Positions 34,350 to 45,312 of a stretch of 64,000 nt of DNA are shown here, piece by piece (position 1 is the first letter of the stretch; each line of letters begins with the position of its first letter). The position numbers and the translations under genes were made by a program. The DNA lies in assembly GCF_905171775.1 (NCBI RefSeq), contig NC_053494.1, positions 49,324,511 through 49,388,510 of the forward strand. Reading direction: 5' to 3'. Source of the DNA: Rana temporaria. Its lineage: Eukaryota; Chordata; Amphibia; Anura; Ranidae. The notes below the pieces were generated by a model. The model searched no databases. It saw only the letters and a list, made by a program, of their open reading frames with translations, and was not told the DNA's origin.

Positions 34350-35700
34350 ACTCAAAAAGAAATATAATTTTCAAAAAATTCAATGGACTCCTACAAACCA
34401 AGGAAGCTATAGAGGCCTTACTCCAAAAATATCAGGAGACGCCATCCTGTGGAATTCCAAACACGCATTATAATGCAATAAAGAGGTACGAGCGGCAGCA
34501 CTAGAAGAGCTAGCAAACTATATGCAAACTTGGGTGCCAGGATGCACTGCCAACATGGTGAAGGATAAAACTTGCCAAACCTCAGAAGCACATACAGGAG
34601 AGCATACAAAGCTAATAAAAGCAAAAAATCAGGAGCAGCAGCAAGACAAGCAAAGGAACCCAAACTGTGGTATTATAAACAGATGGCTTTTTTGCGGGAC
34701 GAAATGGAAGGCAGGAAAACGATGTCGAGTCTTTTCTTCCAACCTTTCCTCCATGCTACCTTCCAGCGACCTTCCCCAGATGACCACAGCCCTGCAGAGT
34801 CGGAGGAAGAGGGCCTGGCTGACAGAGATGCAGATTCTGCCACCCTTCGATGAGGAGGTATAGTAGTTTCCTCTATATTTCTTGCGTAAATAATTCTTGG
34901 TGGATTAATGATTAGATATTGTAAAAAAAAAGCCAAGCTGGGAAAAAGCAAAAAAAAAGGTGTTCAGACAAATAGGTGTCAGAGATGACAACTGCAGGGG
35001 TCAGAAGTAGAGTGTATTCAAGTAATAATGACAGAAAATACTAAACGAAAAACATGAAAATGAGTGTGGTTTTATTTAGCGAAATTGTAAAAAATGTCCT
35101 TTTTTTTCCACACAGGAAGAAGAGATCAGCCAGGAGGTGGGCAGATCCTCGGTGTCTGTCAGCCAGGAGGAGGCCGGGGTCAGTGGCAGCCAGGAGGAGG
35201 CCGGGGTCAGTGGCCGCCAGGAGGAGGCCGGGGTCAGTGGCAGCCAGGAGGGAGGCTGGGCCCAGTGGCCTGCAGCAGGTCCCCCCGGCCAGGAGAACCA
35301 CCACCAGCCAGTCTTCTCCCCCCCAGGTGAGGCCATCAGGCCGAAGGAGGCAGTTGAGGCCTGTGGAGGAGGCAAGCCTCCGCATGATACAGGAGGCAAG
35401 CGCACATCATGAGGGCCCCCTCAACCCCACAGAGGCCTTCAGTGCCTCATTGGCCCATGATTTAATGAAGGGGAGGAGGACCAGAGAAGACTGGCAAAGG
35501 CCCTGATGAACCAGGTCCTTTGGTGGATGCAGAGGGGCCTGCTGACCCCAGAGACTGGGCTATGTGACCCGGCCCGGCTTGCGGAACACCATCCTCCTGC
35601 TGCCACATCGACCCCACAGCAAGACCCCGTGTTAGATCCGCTGGAAGGCTGCCTGGAGGGAAGGCTGGAAAGAGGAGGAAACGTTGATTTTCTGCCTTCC
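34350..35700 (+). pseudogene. MADF-domain gene carried by the Harbinger element, frameshifted
   Basis: MADF domains are Myb/SANT-like DNA-binding modules. Pieces in different frames follow the domain order. They are KEAIEALLQKYQETPSCGI (about 34399), AAALEELANYMQTWVPGC (about 34494), LRSTYRRAYKANKSKKSGA (about 34582), then EPKLWYYKQMAFLRDEMEGR (to about 34716). At least two frame changes break the domain. A donor after GATGAGGAG (34857) and an acceptor CCACACAG (35115) would join DEE to EEEISQEVG in phase. Exon 2 has four 9-residue SQEEAGVSG repeats and, after another frame change, a helical tail (LNPTEAFSASLAHDLMKG) resembling C-termini of MADF-type proteins. Not translatable as it stands. 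I cannot tell whether this gene is native to the element or captured. Confidence 0.65.
35161..35255 (+). repeat. 27-bp coding minisatellite
   Basis: GCCAGGAGGAGGCCGGGGTC recurs at exact 27-bp steps (about 35161, 35188, 35215, 35242), nine codons each. Confidence 0.95.
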
Positions 35701-35890
35701 ATTTCCTTCCACATAAAGGACATCTTGTTTGTACTACCACAGTTTTGGGTTCCTTTGTTTGTGTGCTGCTGCTTCATATTTTTGTGTTTGGCTCCTGAGG
35801 CTTGGAAGTTTATCCTTCACCATGTGGAAATGCAAGTTTGCATATAGTTTGCTATCTATTCTAGTGCTGCCGTTCTTTTTATTTTTTGTG
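35640..35890 (-). pseudogene. Inverted partial copy of the MADF exon
   Basis: Read on the - strand, this segment matches 34490-34760 (+). Shared words include CAAACTATATGCAAACTTG, ACATGGTGAAGGATAAA, AAAGGAACCCAAA and GAAATGGAAGGCAG, then GCCTTCCAGCG. It encodes KMSFMWKEMEGRK, against KQMAFLRDEMEGRK in the other copy. The copies are clearly diverged, with indels. It could be a duplicated exon, or the mirror-image gene of a second element. Confidence 0.75.
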
Positions 35891-36742
35891 ATGACATTTG
35901 CCTGAATAAAGGCTTTTTGCTTTCATTTGAAAACATGTCTATTGTTTGTTATACTGTGGGGATTATTAGGCAGCAAACCTTTAATAAATATACAATGGGT
36001 AATTTACAAAGGACACACTCCTTGGGGGGGGGGGACATTTGGTGTGCCAACATGGTTTAATATTCTCTAATGAAACACAAAAAAAAAAAAAAAAAAACAT
36101 GTAAAAAAAAACTATTTAAATGGTGACATAACTAGAAACAACAAAAAAAAAAAGAAAATATGCACATTCCTTTACAAAAATGACTACTATAAATTATGGA
36201 GGACCACCAACCAAAACACACGTCTGGCATAGAAAACATTATTAAAGGATTACATCACAAGCAAGAAATGTGACATTTCAGTATGGGACAACTCTATTGA
36301 AATTGCATCAGCAAGAGAACGGGGTTATTCTAGCAAGAGAAGAATTAATAAAACGAGGCAATAAAATGTGGTTTAGTGCGCCTTTTTAAGACATTGTTCT
36401 CTTGCTAGAATAAAAGGTTTGTAATGACGAATGTGCCATATCCCAAACAAACGCGAGTTTTACCTGAACGAGCGCTCCCGTCTCCTCATTTGGACTGAGC
36501 ATGCGCGGGGTTTTTGTACGCTGCTTTTGTGTACAGACGACCGAACATGTCTGACGGACACGATTCCAGCAGACTGTTTTAAAGCAAGACCAGGAAACAG
36601 TTGTTCGTTGGAAAACGGTCTGGCCGGCGATTGTTTGCTGGAATCCTGTACGTTGCTGCCTACACACGAACGAACATGTCCGCTGAAACTGGTCCGCGGA
36701 CCAGTTTCAGCAGACATGTTTGGTCGTGAGTACGGGGCCTGA

Positions 36743-38169
36743 GAGTTTTCGTTTTGACGTTTATTACCGCTAATTATTATTATTTATAGTGCAGTTTAGT
36801 ACACATCGCTGCAAGGAGGATCTTTAAAAGATTAGCTCTGTATATTTTGGATATAACAAATAGAAACTGAAATTTTACATGTATTTTAAACATTACAGGT
36901 GTTATTTGATAATGTGTCAAGAATGAGGAGACATTCGCACTACAAATTTTTTAAGTAAACCCCATTGCGAATTTTTGATAAAATGTGCCAATATTTACTT
37001 AAAAAAAATTAAAAGTTTAAGAGTTAACAAAAGGAATTCTTACATTAATAAAATAAAGAACAAAAAGCTTATTGTTAACAATTGCACGTCTTAGGTGGGC
37101 GAAACTGGAGCGTTGGATGCTTGTGGCCAAAGAATTAAAATGATGTGTTCCATCCAAGTACAGAAAATATTTTTCCATGTATCCTGTTGTCTATTTTTTC
37201 TCTCCTATACTCCCTAAATCTGGCACATCAAGAGAGAGAAAAAGCAGCCTACATAGTCTAGTGTATGCGCCTTGTGCTTGCAAATCTTAGTGCTGGGCCT
37301 ATATTATTTATTTTGTCATTGAAAATGATGGAAGCCCTAAATCAAACATTGTATTTTAGAAAATGTTGGATGCCTGTGGGCTGTATTCAAAGACCTCTTT
37401 TGTGTAAATGGCACATAGGCCAGAGCCTAAGGTGTTGAAATTGTTGCAGTGTTATATTACAATTTGTTCTTTTTTCTGTGTAGGAATAAAATACATCTTT
37501 TACACTGATGAAACGTAGAGCAAGTCCATGGCTCTTGAGGCACTCCGGTACAGCTTTGGCAGCCGTATTGAACATAACATAAGTTATTTCATTAAAAACA
37601 ATCATTATTATTTGTCTTCGCCCACAGAAATCTGTAAAAGCTGAGCTGAAAAATCAGTCCCTTTAATAATGTTGTAATGTACTTTGTATTACAGCTGACA
37701 TACTTGATACAGCTTGTTCTGTGTGGTAGGTACAGATTCTAAGTTGACCATATAACATAACCCCAATGCCATTTTAAATACGATTCTATGAAAAAAATAC
37801 TGTTTAATGGATAATAATGGATTCAAGAATCATATGTCATGTAAAATAACTGTAGTGGAACCCTGTGTACTGTTTTACTTGCAAAAGATTTATGTACAAT
37901 GAATATACTGAGTAGACTAGCCGGCAGCACATTTCCTGTTTTCATATTTTAGCCTCCTGGTACATCAATGCAATTTGTTGCGCCACTTCTCTGGTTACTG
38001 TCTGCTCATTAGAAAAATGCATTAGCATCATTAATGAGCAGGAAGTGGATAAAGTTAGCCCAAAAAACAATTGTTGATGGGGGAGGGGTTATGGATTTGG
38101 ATGGATTTTTGATAAAAGCAGGTGATTTTAGCAGAGTACAGTTCTTCTTTCTTCTATTATTATTGCTCA
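36743..38169. other. Unassigned intergenic DNA
   Basis: AT-rich; no gene supported. Confidence 0.5.
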
Positions 38170-38173
38170 TTAA

Positions 38174-38603
38174 AGCGGAGTTCCAACCACAATTAGCATT
38201 TTTTAAATGTATGTCCTTTCATCCTGCGTTTTTATAATATAAATCCGGTTACTTACTATTTTACAATCCGCCGCCGATCTGCATAGATATTCAAAAAAGA
38301 TAGTTTATTAAACTATGTCTACACCATTGTCATTTTGCTTGTGGGCATTGTGAAGCCTACAAGCACTTACTTGCTGGAAGTCTTGGATGGGGAGTGATAA
38401 TTGGACAGCGCACTGCATCCTGGGAAATGATGACACACATTTCCCAGGAGCATTAGAGGGAGATGATGTCAGAATCCTAGGTGATTTCAAAGGCAGATTT
38501 CGTGGGACCGCATAGCAACAGGCATTTCCAGATGAGTAATTTTTACTTTTTTAGGTCAAATTAGCACAATAATGAAAAAAAAAATTGGGATGGAAACTCC
38601 ACT
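38174..38603. mobile_element. TTAA-target MITE (K5)
   Basis: Begins AGCGGAGTTCCAACC and ends GGAAACTCCACT, flanked by TTAA at 38170-38173 and 38604-38607. The right TTAA is at the same time the left TTAA of P2. Confidence 0.75.
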
Positions 38604-39422
38604 TTAACCCTCTTAGCGGTATTCCCGAGTCTGACTCGGGGTGAGAATTTTATACCAAAAGCGGTAACCCCGAGTCAGACTCGGGCCTGCCTCACTGCAG
38701 CAGCAGACAAAGTTACTTACCTTGTCCCTGGATCCAGTGATGCCACCGCGCTGTGTGAGCTCCTGTGCCGCCGATCTCTGTTCCCTGCGACGTTACGACA
38801 GCGCCAAATTCAAAAACGTAATAAAACACATTACATACAGTATACTGTAATCTTATAGATTACAGTACTGTATGTAAAAAATACACACCCCCCCTTGTCC
38901 CTAGTGGTCTGCCCAGTGCCCTACATGTACTTTTATGTAATAAAAACGGTTCTTTCTGCCTGCAAACTGTAGATTGTCCATAGCAACCAAAAGTGTCTCT
39001 TTATGTCAAAAGTGATTTTAGAGCAGCTAGAAAACAGCGATAATAAATTATAATCACTTGCAGAATTGTGCGATAGCGATTTGTGGGGAAATTCGTCATA
39101 AAAAAATAAAAGTAATGACAGCAACAATTCTGCAACTGAGCAAATTTCAGTGATTTTGAGTTGTATACATTATTGAATAATTTTTATTATAATTATATTA
39201 TTACTTGTTATAATTATTTATAATTATTATATTATAATTTACAATTTTTTTTAAAAAAAATGTCATACCCGGGATGCCTACTAGTCTCTTGTTTGGTCAG
39301 ATTTAAATGAGTTATTCCTAAGAATTACAGGCCTACAGTATAAAACGCCAAATTTCCTTGTAAATAATGGTACCGCTTTCAGCACCTTTTTTCTGAAATA
39401 ATCATACCGCCAGGGAGGTTAA
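38604..39422. mobile_element. TTAA-flanked nonautonomous DNA transposon (P2), piggyBac-like
   Basis: TTAA at 38604-38607 and 39419-39422. Ends CCCTCTTAGCGGTATTCCC and ATCATACCGCCAGGGAGG are inverted repeats (TAGCGGTAT / ATACCGCCA). A hairpin of GAGTCTGACTCGGGG and CCCCGAGTCAGACTC follows the left end. Collinear with P1. Confidence 0.82.
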
Positions 39423-39682
39423 GGGCCCGGTCTGTCAATCCAGGTGATGTACAATCAGGCTTTCTTTTCTGTATTAAACAGTTAAAAACCCTTTAAATAC
39501 ACTTTTGTGTTTATTAAAGCAGAACTAAATCAAGTAAATGTAACTCCATCATCCAGGGGTTTTAGCTGAAGCCCCTTTGAAATTTCTTTAAGGTTAGCTG
39601 CTCGGCTAGGGCTTTAGAGACTGGACCTGCTACCATTTTTCCTCAATTAGACTGTGTGGCTGTAAGAGGAGAGTGGGGGACT

Positions 39683-39751
<69 letters not shown>
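39683..39751. repeat. (TAGA)n microsatellite
   Basis: About 17 perfect tetranucleotide units. Confidence 0.97.
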
Positions 39752-39944
39752 GCTGTTATTGCCCATTGCCATGCACCATCACAGAGAATAGAAGTACAGG
39801 GGCTGTTGGGAAATGTAGTATCCAAGCACAGTCCTGGTCCATGTAGGGATACTACATCTCCAACAGTGCCCAGGGAAAGGAGGAGCCGGAGGATGACTTT
39901 AGGGGGGAAAGCCTGCACTCGGGGGAGTCTCAGGGGATCTACAG

Positions 39945-40979
39945 AGATAATAAACAATAAAAAAAGCCGCGCCCAAAATTAAAATTAAAAAGTCTGTAAC
40001 ATTCAGCAGATGGAGGAATGATGGAATCCCCCGTAGTATCAATCAAATATTTCAAGTGGAGCCTTCAGTGATGCTTGGTATAATGAAACTGTGACTGGTC
40101 AAAACTTCAAACCACCAGGTGACATGCATGCGATCTGTGCAAATCCTCCACCATAAGTATAAGCAGCTTACCAGATAGCAAGCCTTTAACACAGTTGGCT
40201 ATAGCCCAGCCACAGCCTTTCAATCCCCTGGACACTAGGTTAGGACACTTCGTGCTCAGCGGCAGGATCCCAGGCTCGGGGGTTTAGTGGAAAAAGATTG
40301 CGGTTCTCCCGCAATTACCACCCATCAGAAAACGGCAGCAGTCAAGTGGTCCACAAAACTGAACAGCTCAGCCAGACACGTCCTAGATGATGAAGCAGCT
40401 GCCGGAGCCTATAAATTTGAGACTTGTTTTGAACCTCTCCCTCACACCACACCAGTTCCCCTCGGGAACTGGTGTGGTGTGAGGGAGAGGTTCAAAACAA
40501 GTCTCAAATTTATCGGCTCCGGCAGCTGCTTCATCATCTAGGACGTGTCTGGCTGAGCTGTTCAGTTTTGTGGACCACTTGACTGCTGCCATTTTCTGAT
40601 GGGTTGTAATTGCGGGTGAACCGCAATCTTTTTCCACTAAACCCCCGAGCCTGGGATCCTGCCGCTGAGCACGAAGTGTCCTAACCTAGTGTCCAGGGGA
40701 TTGAAAGGCCGTGGCTGGGCTATAGCCAACTGTGTTAAAGGCTTGCTATCTGGTAAGCTGCTTATACTTATGGTGGAGGATTTGCACAGATCGCATGCAT
40801 GTCACCTGGTGGTTTGAAGTTTTGACCAGTCACAGTTTCATTATACCAAGCATCACTGAAGGCTCCACTTGAAATATTTGATTGATACTACGGGGGATTC
40901 CATCATTCCTCCATCTGCTGAATGTTACAGACTTTTTAATTTTAATTTTGGGCGCGGCTTTTTTTATTGTTTATTATCT
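39945..40979. repeat. Foldback palindrome, 1,035 bp
   Basis: Two 516-bp arms (39945-40460 and 40464-40979) are reverse complements around a 3-nt CTC loop (mirror sum 80924). A few substitutions separate the arms: the mirrored 84-codon frames differ at four or more residues. The outer ends are GATAATAAACAATAAAAAAA and its complement. No gene recognised inside. Confidence 0.93.
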
Positions 40980-40999
40980 TTGTTTATCACACGTTAGCT

Positions 41000-42170
41000 G
41001 CTGCCTATAGACTTTGTTGTGGTAGCGCGTTTTTTTGCTTTCCATTTTGATCTACAGCGATAGAAGCAGCTGCTGTAAGCTGGCGATGACTGTAAGGCTG
41101 CTGCAGGAGGTAGGACACAGTACAGTATATTGGGAGCCTGTGTGCAAGCACTCCAGGGCTGCCATTACCTATCTAACCTCTGCTGCTATGAGCCTGAGGC
41201 TTGCACAAAGTGGTGCTGAGAGACTTCAACCATTGCTGTGACCTGGTGATATGTTGGATCCAGTAAGAAATGCTCCTGTCCTGTGAGTGGCTGCTGCTTA
41301 GCTTTTTCCACAGTGGTGAAAGGCTAATTCACTACTGACTTTCTTTGTTACTTGTTTAGTGGGAAAGGATAATCACTAGTATTACTATGGACCCTTTTCC
41401 CTTTGGACCATCCATTTCCTGTTGAGATTTCAAATATACTCTGTTTAGAGAACTCCACCCAAAGGACTATAGGCCCCAAAGTTGGCCGGCTGGATTTAGT
41501 GCTACTGGCTATTGGGCAGCAGGGGATTTTTTAATACTTTAATTAGGTCTTTGACATATTTGACTGTTCCTGTAATAGTTATTTATATTTACATTTCATT
41601 GAAATATATGGTTTAACTACATTAGTGTGTTTTATCATAACTATTGTGTGGTATTATAGTGCTGTTGTTGTGTTGGTCAATTTTACTTTCTTTGGCTTTG
41701 CATCCCTTAATAAAGCCCTTTTATAAGTCACAAGATATGTCAATGAGTCATGGGGTCAGTTCTGGGCAGATCATTCCTGGAGCAGGGCAGCAGAGCCAGA
41801 TTAACACAGTGATCCTTTTGGGTAAAAGTGTTACATATCATCAATGGCCACCCAATTGGCAAAAGAAGAATACACCAGACAAGAAAATGTGTGGATGTGG
41901 AGAGCTCAGATCTTGCATCATTAGACAAGAATACCCAAATTTAAACATGGCTGTAATATTATGGTACATACTGCCTAGCCACCTTAAGTTTAGTTCTGCT
42001 TTAACATATAATAATACTAATAATACAATTATTTTATGTCAAATAACATGATTTATAATTGTCTGAGTTTTTCTGTTAGCTTTTAGTCATCCCCTTTATT
42101 GAAGTAAGCAGATTGAAAGTGGAGGGCCAACATTGTCTGCCAATCAGATACAATCTCTTTGTCTAATGCT
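41000..42170. other. Unassigned DNA
   Basis: No gene supported. The first 250 bp (GTTAGCTGCTGCCTATAGAC onward) may be part of the same repeat family as the foldback arm. Confidence 0.4.
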
Positions 42171-42179
42171 GTTATCTAA

Positions 42180-42391
42180 TGCCTTGTACACACGGTTGGA
42201 CTTTTGACCGAGCAAAAGTCGGCCGTGAATCCATCGGAAGTCCAACGGAAAGAAAAAGAACTGGTTCTCTATCTAAGGTTCGTCGGACTTCCAAAAAAAA
42301 AAGTCAGATGGAGGCTACACACAGCCAGACTCTCCTAGAAAAAAGCCTGTCTGACTTTTTTCTCAGAAAATCCGGCCGTGTGTAAGAGGCA
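42180..42391. mobile_element. PIF/Harbinger-type MITE (H6), complete
   Basis: TGCCTTGTACACACGG at the left, CCGTGTGTAAGAGGCA at the right, exact TAA duplication (42177-42179, 42392-42394). 212 bp with long internal self-complementarity. Confidence 0.88.
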
Positions 42392-43297
42392 TAACAAAGG
42401 AAACATGTTTATAGTAGGAGAGCGTGTAATTCCATATTTGGGTGAGAATTTTCAGGCATTCTACTATATAAGTCTATAAAACATATTTTATAACAGATAT
42501 AAAAATACACAATACAACTCAAGGCAATACACAAGGCCACAATAGTGATCAAGACATATCGGGTATAATTCTCTTCACTCCCAATGTGCTTCGAACAAAT
42601 TTAGTCTTCCTCAGGGAACAGGAATCTGCAAGCTAAAGAATAATTAATAATCATCCATAATATATATAATTCGACTCGTGCATATAGATATAATCAAATA
42701 TATACACTTACAGACCCAAGAGATCACAGTACATATTCAGTCAAGATCATTGTTGTGTTAAAAAGCTGACCAGCAATCCCCCAGATAGTCTCGCTGTGGG
42801 CACTATAAATACACTGACTATGAGAGATGGGGCCTTCCATTTTTAATTTCAGGCTAGGCGGTGCTCTGGGTAATTACCTCCCTGGCGTCTGTGTATGTAA
42901 GCAATCTTGAGGAATTAAGTGTTGAAGATATATACAATGACATGTTAGTGCGCGATACTTATGTATATGTATATATTTGACTTTTAGCATCCATTGGGCC
43001 TCTGGTGAGATTGCTATTGTTTGAAGCATTTTGAGGATATTATGCCTTATTCCAGGTATGTTTATGTAGATGGTAGGTTTTTTGATACTGACCATTTATA
43101 AGAACGATTGGGGTTTTTAGATTCCTAATGCTTTATTTTTATTTTTTTGGGTTATTTCAAATAGAGTTTACGCCTTGGGTCCTTGGGTACTGCTAAGGTA
43201 GGCACCATTTTTGGGGTTAACTGGGGGTTTTCTGGTCAGTGTTTAAATGCAGCAATGATCTTGACTGCATATGTGCTGTGATCTCTTGGGTCTGTGA

Positions 43298-43717
43298 GGC
43301 CTCGTACACACGATAGGTTAACCAGAGGACAAGGGTCTGAAGGACCATTTTCACCGGTCAAAACCGATCGTGTGTGGGCCCCATAGGTTATTTAACCTTC
43401 GGTTAAAAAAAAGACAACTTGCTTTAAAATTTAACCGATGGATTGGTAACCGACAGGTCAAAACCGATCGTTAGTACGCACAACCATCGGTTAAAAATCC
43501 ACGCATGCTCAGAATCAAGTCGACGCATGCTTGGAAGCATTGAACTTAGTTTTTTTCAGCACGTCGTTGTGTTTTACGTCACCGCGTTCTGACACGATTG
43601 TTTTTTTAACTGATGGTGTGTAGGCACGACGGACCATCAGTCAGCTTCATAGGTTAACCTATGACAGCGGTCCTTCAGACCGTTGTCCTCTGGTTAACCT
43701 ATCGTGTGTACGAGGCT
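43298..43717. mobile_element. PIF/Harbinger-type MITE (H7)
   Basis: GGCCTCGTACACACGATAGG at the left and CCTATCGTGTGTACGAGGC at the right, flanked by TGA and TAA (one mismatch). Contains the shared AAGTCGACGCATGCTTGGAA block, in inverse orientation to H1. Confidence 0.85.
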
Positions 43718-44089
43718 TAAGAGTATAGCTCTGATTACCGTATATCTATATGCACAAGTCAAATTATATATACTATGAATGATTATTAATTATTGTTTAG
43801 CTTGCAGATTCCTGTTCCCTGAGAAAGACACTAAATTAGTTTGATGGGAGTGAGGAGAAGTATACCCAACATGTCTTGATCACTATTGTGGCCTTATGTA
43901 TTGCCTTGATTTTTATTGTGTAAAATTGGCTGCATATGTATTGTCATCTCTTGGGTCTTAAGTGTATATTTTATTGTTTAGATCTATATGCATGGGTTTT
44001 ATGATATACAGTATGTTATTGGATGATTACTAATTATTGTTCATCTTGCAGATTCTTGTCCCCTGAAGAACATAGTAAGGGGGTGGAAT

Positions 44090-44269
44090 TAATAAAACTA
44101 CAGAATGCAAAATTTGATGTAGCTCTGCATAAAAACCAATCAGCTTCCAGTTTTTTTATTTTTTTTTATTTGTCAAAGCTTAATTGAACAATCTAAAGTT
44201 AGAAGCCGATTGGCTACCATGCACAGTTGCACCAGATTTAGCAATTTGCAGTTTTAGTAAATCAGCCCC
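44090..44269. mobile_element. Small MITE (D1)
   Basis: GGGGTGGAATTAATAAAAC to GTTTTAGTAAATCAGCCCC. Matches the copy at 44985 in reverse, sharing AGAAGCCGATTGGCTACCAT-like and GCACCAGATTT words. Confidence 0.65.
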
Positions 44270-44389
44270 ACAGTTTGTTCGAAACACATTGGAAGTGAAA
44301 AGAATTATACCTGATATGTCTTTATCACTAATGTGGCCTCATGTTTTGCCTTGGTTTTTATTGTGTATTGTTATATGTGTAATAAAATA

Positions 44390-44460
44390 CATTTTATAGA
44401 CTATATGTAGCATGCCTGTAAACTATAAAAAACATTTTATAGACTATATGTAGCATGCCT
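44390..44460 (+). repeat. Tandem duplication, 43-bp period
   Basis: ATTTTATAGACTATATGTAG with GCATGCCT is present at 44390-44417 and 44433-44460 without mismatch. Confidence 0.95.
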
Positions 44461-44469
44461 ATAAAGTCC

Positions 44470-44980
44470 CACCCAAATTTGGAATTGCATACCTAAATAT
44501 ATGGGGATGTTGGCCTTTATAAGAAGAGTGTGACCATTTGGTTATTGTTTCAATAGTAGGAGAGCAGCATAGTGATATATTTACCCTAATCAATGTGCTG
44601 CTTCTCCTTATCAGGCAGGGGTAAGGTAGTGATACCATGTACTATACAACTGCCATACAGGAAGTGGTGTCACAATTTGCTCGATATGCTGGTGACCCTG
44701 CAACCTGAATAGCTAACATAGTCCATGACCCAGGATGACAGGGCTGCCAGGGGCAGCATACAGTCACCCAAACATTATAGTACTGTCGGTAGCACATTCC
44801 TCATTGTAGAACATTTGGTAATTTACTCTTTCTGCCCATGGGAACCGAAATAAGGAAGCAAGGGGGTTGTTTATCCAAAGAGCTAGCAAGAATTAAAAAA
44901 AAGTACAGTTTTCTGACCCTAATCTTGTTGTATGTAGTTTATCAGCTTCCACTATAGCAATAGCTTCCAATACACTGACA
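44470..44980. other. Unassigned intergenic DNA
   Basis: Nothing recognised. Confidence 0.5.
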
Positions 44981-44984
44981 CTAT

Positions 44985-45157
44985 GGGGTTGATTTACTAA
45001 GACTCGAGAGTGCAAAATCTTGTTCAGCTGTGCATGGTAGCCAATAAGCTTCTAACTTCAGCTTGTTCAATTAGACTGAAAAAAATCTTAGAAGCTGATT
45101 GGTTTCTTTGCAGAGCTGCACCAGATTTTGCACTCTCCAGTGTTAGTAAATTAACCC
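44985..45157. mobile_element. Small MITE (D2)
   Basis: GGGGTTGATTTACTAAGAC to GTTAGTAAATTAACCC, inverted repeats about 14 bp long. Internally self-complementary (AAGCTTCTAACTTCAGCTTG against AATCTTAGAAGCTGATTGG). Confidence 0.75.
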
Positions 45158-45312
45158 ATATGGAACAAGTCCCCAGTTTTTGGGCCTTATAACCCAGTTG
45201 ACCAAAGTTCAAAGCCTCTTGCAGTGCAATATTATTGTAATCTACAGAGGTCAGCAATAACTTGTTTTTAATCTAATTTACTGTTTTTTAGGGATTAGTA
45301 AATCATTTTAAT

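Larger units (their letters stand above)
28401..36739. mobile_element. Autonomous PIF/Harbinger transposon, 8.3 kb
   Basis: The left end GGCCTTGTACTCACGACCGG matches the reverse complement of the right end, GGTCGTGAGTACGGGGCC. The flanks are TAA (28398-28400) and TGA (36740-36742), one mismatch from the TAA duplication expected. Inside are a Harbinger transposase gene (+), a convergent Myb/trihelix-like gene (-) and a broken MADF-type gene (+). The transposase and Myb-like pair is the standard Harbinger equipment. The MADF gene is an unusual extra. An alternative is that the right end belongs to a second Harbinger copy, with a junction hidden between 33.8 and 36.4 kb. Confidence 0.8.
39518..42000. 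mobile_element. TTAA-flanked element hosting later insertions
   Basis: AGCAGAACTAAATCAAG at the left and TTTAGTTCTGCT at the right are inverted repeats flanked by TTAA (39514-39517, 42001-42004). Between them lie a GATA microsatellite and the 1-kb foldback. No coding content seen. The pairing of the two ends over 2.5 kb is an inference. Confidence 0.5.
42430..44400. repeat. Block of one inverted and two direct copies of an unclassified repeat
   Basis: The first copy (about 42480-42750) is reversed relative to the second (about 43225-43940) and third (about 43935-44400). Shared landmarks are GACCCAAGAGATCACAG / CTGTGATCTCTTGGGTC, AATTAATAATCAT / ATGATTATTAATT, GCAGATTCCTGTTCCCTGAG, and CACTATTGTGGCCTT. 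MITEs at 43298 and 44090 are nested in it. Confidence 0.65.

Noticed and set aside
35041..35412. Antisense frames with LLAATDPGL-type repeats
   Set aside because: Shadows of the 27-bp coding minisatellite of the MADF exon.
39682..39957. 91-codon frame on the - strand ending in repeated SIYL
   Set aside because: Encoded by the (TAGA)n microsatellite.
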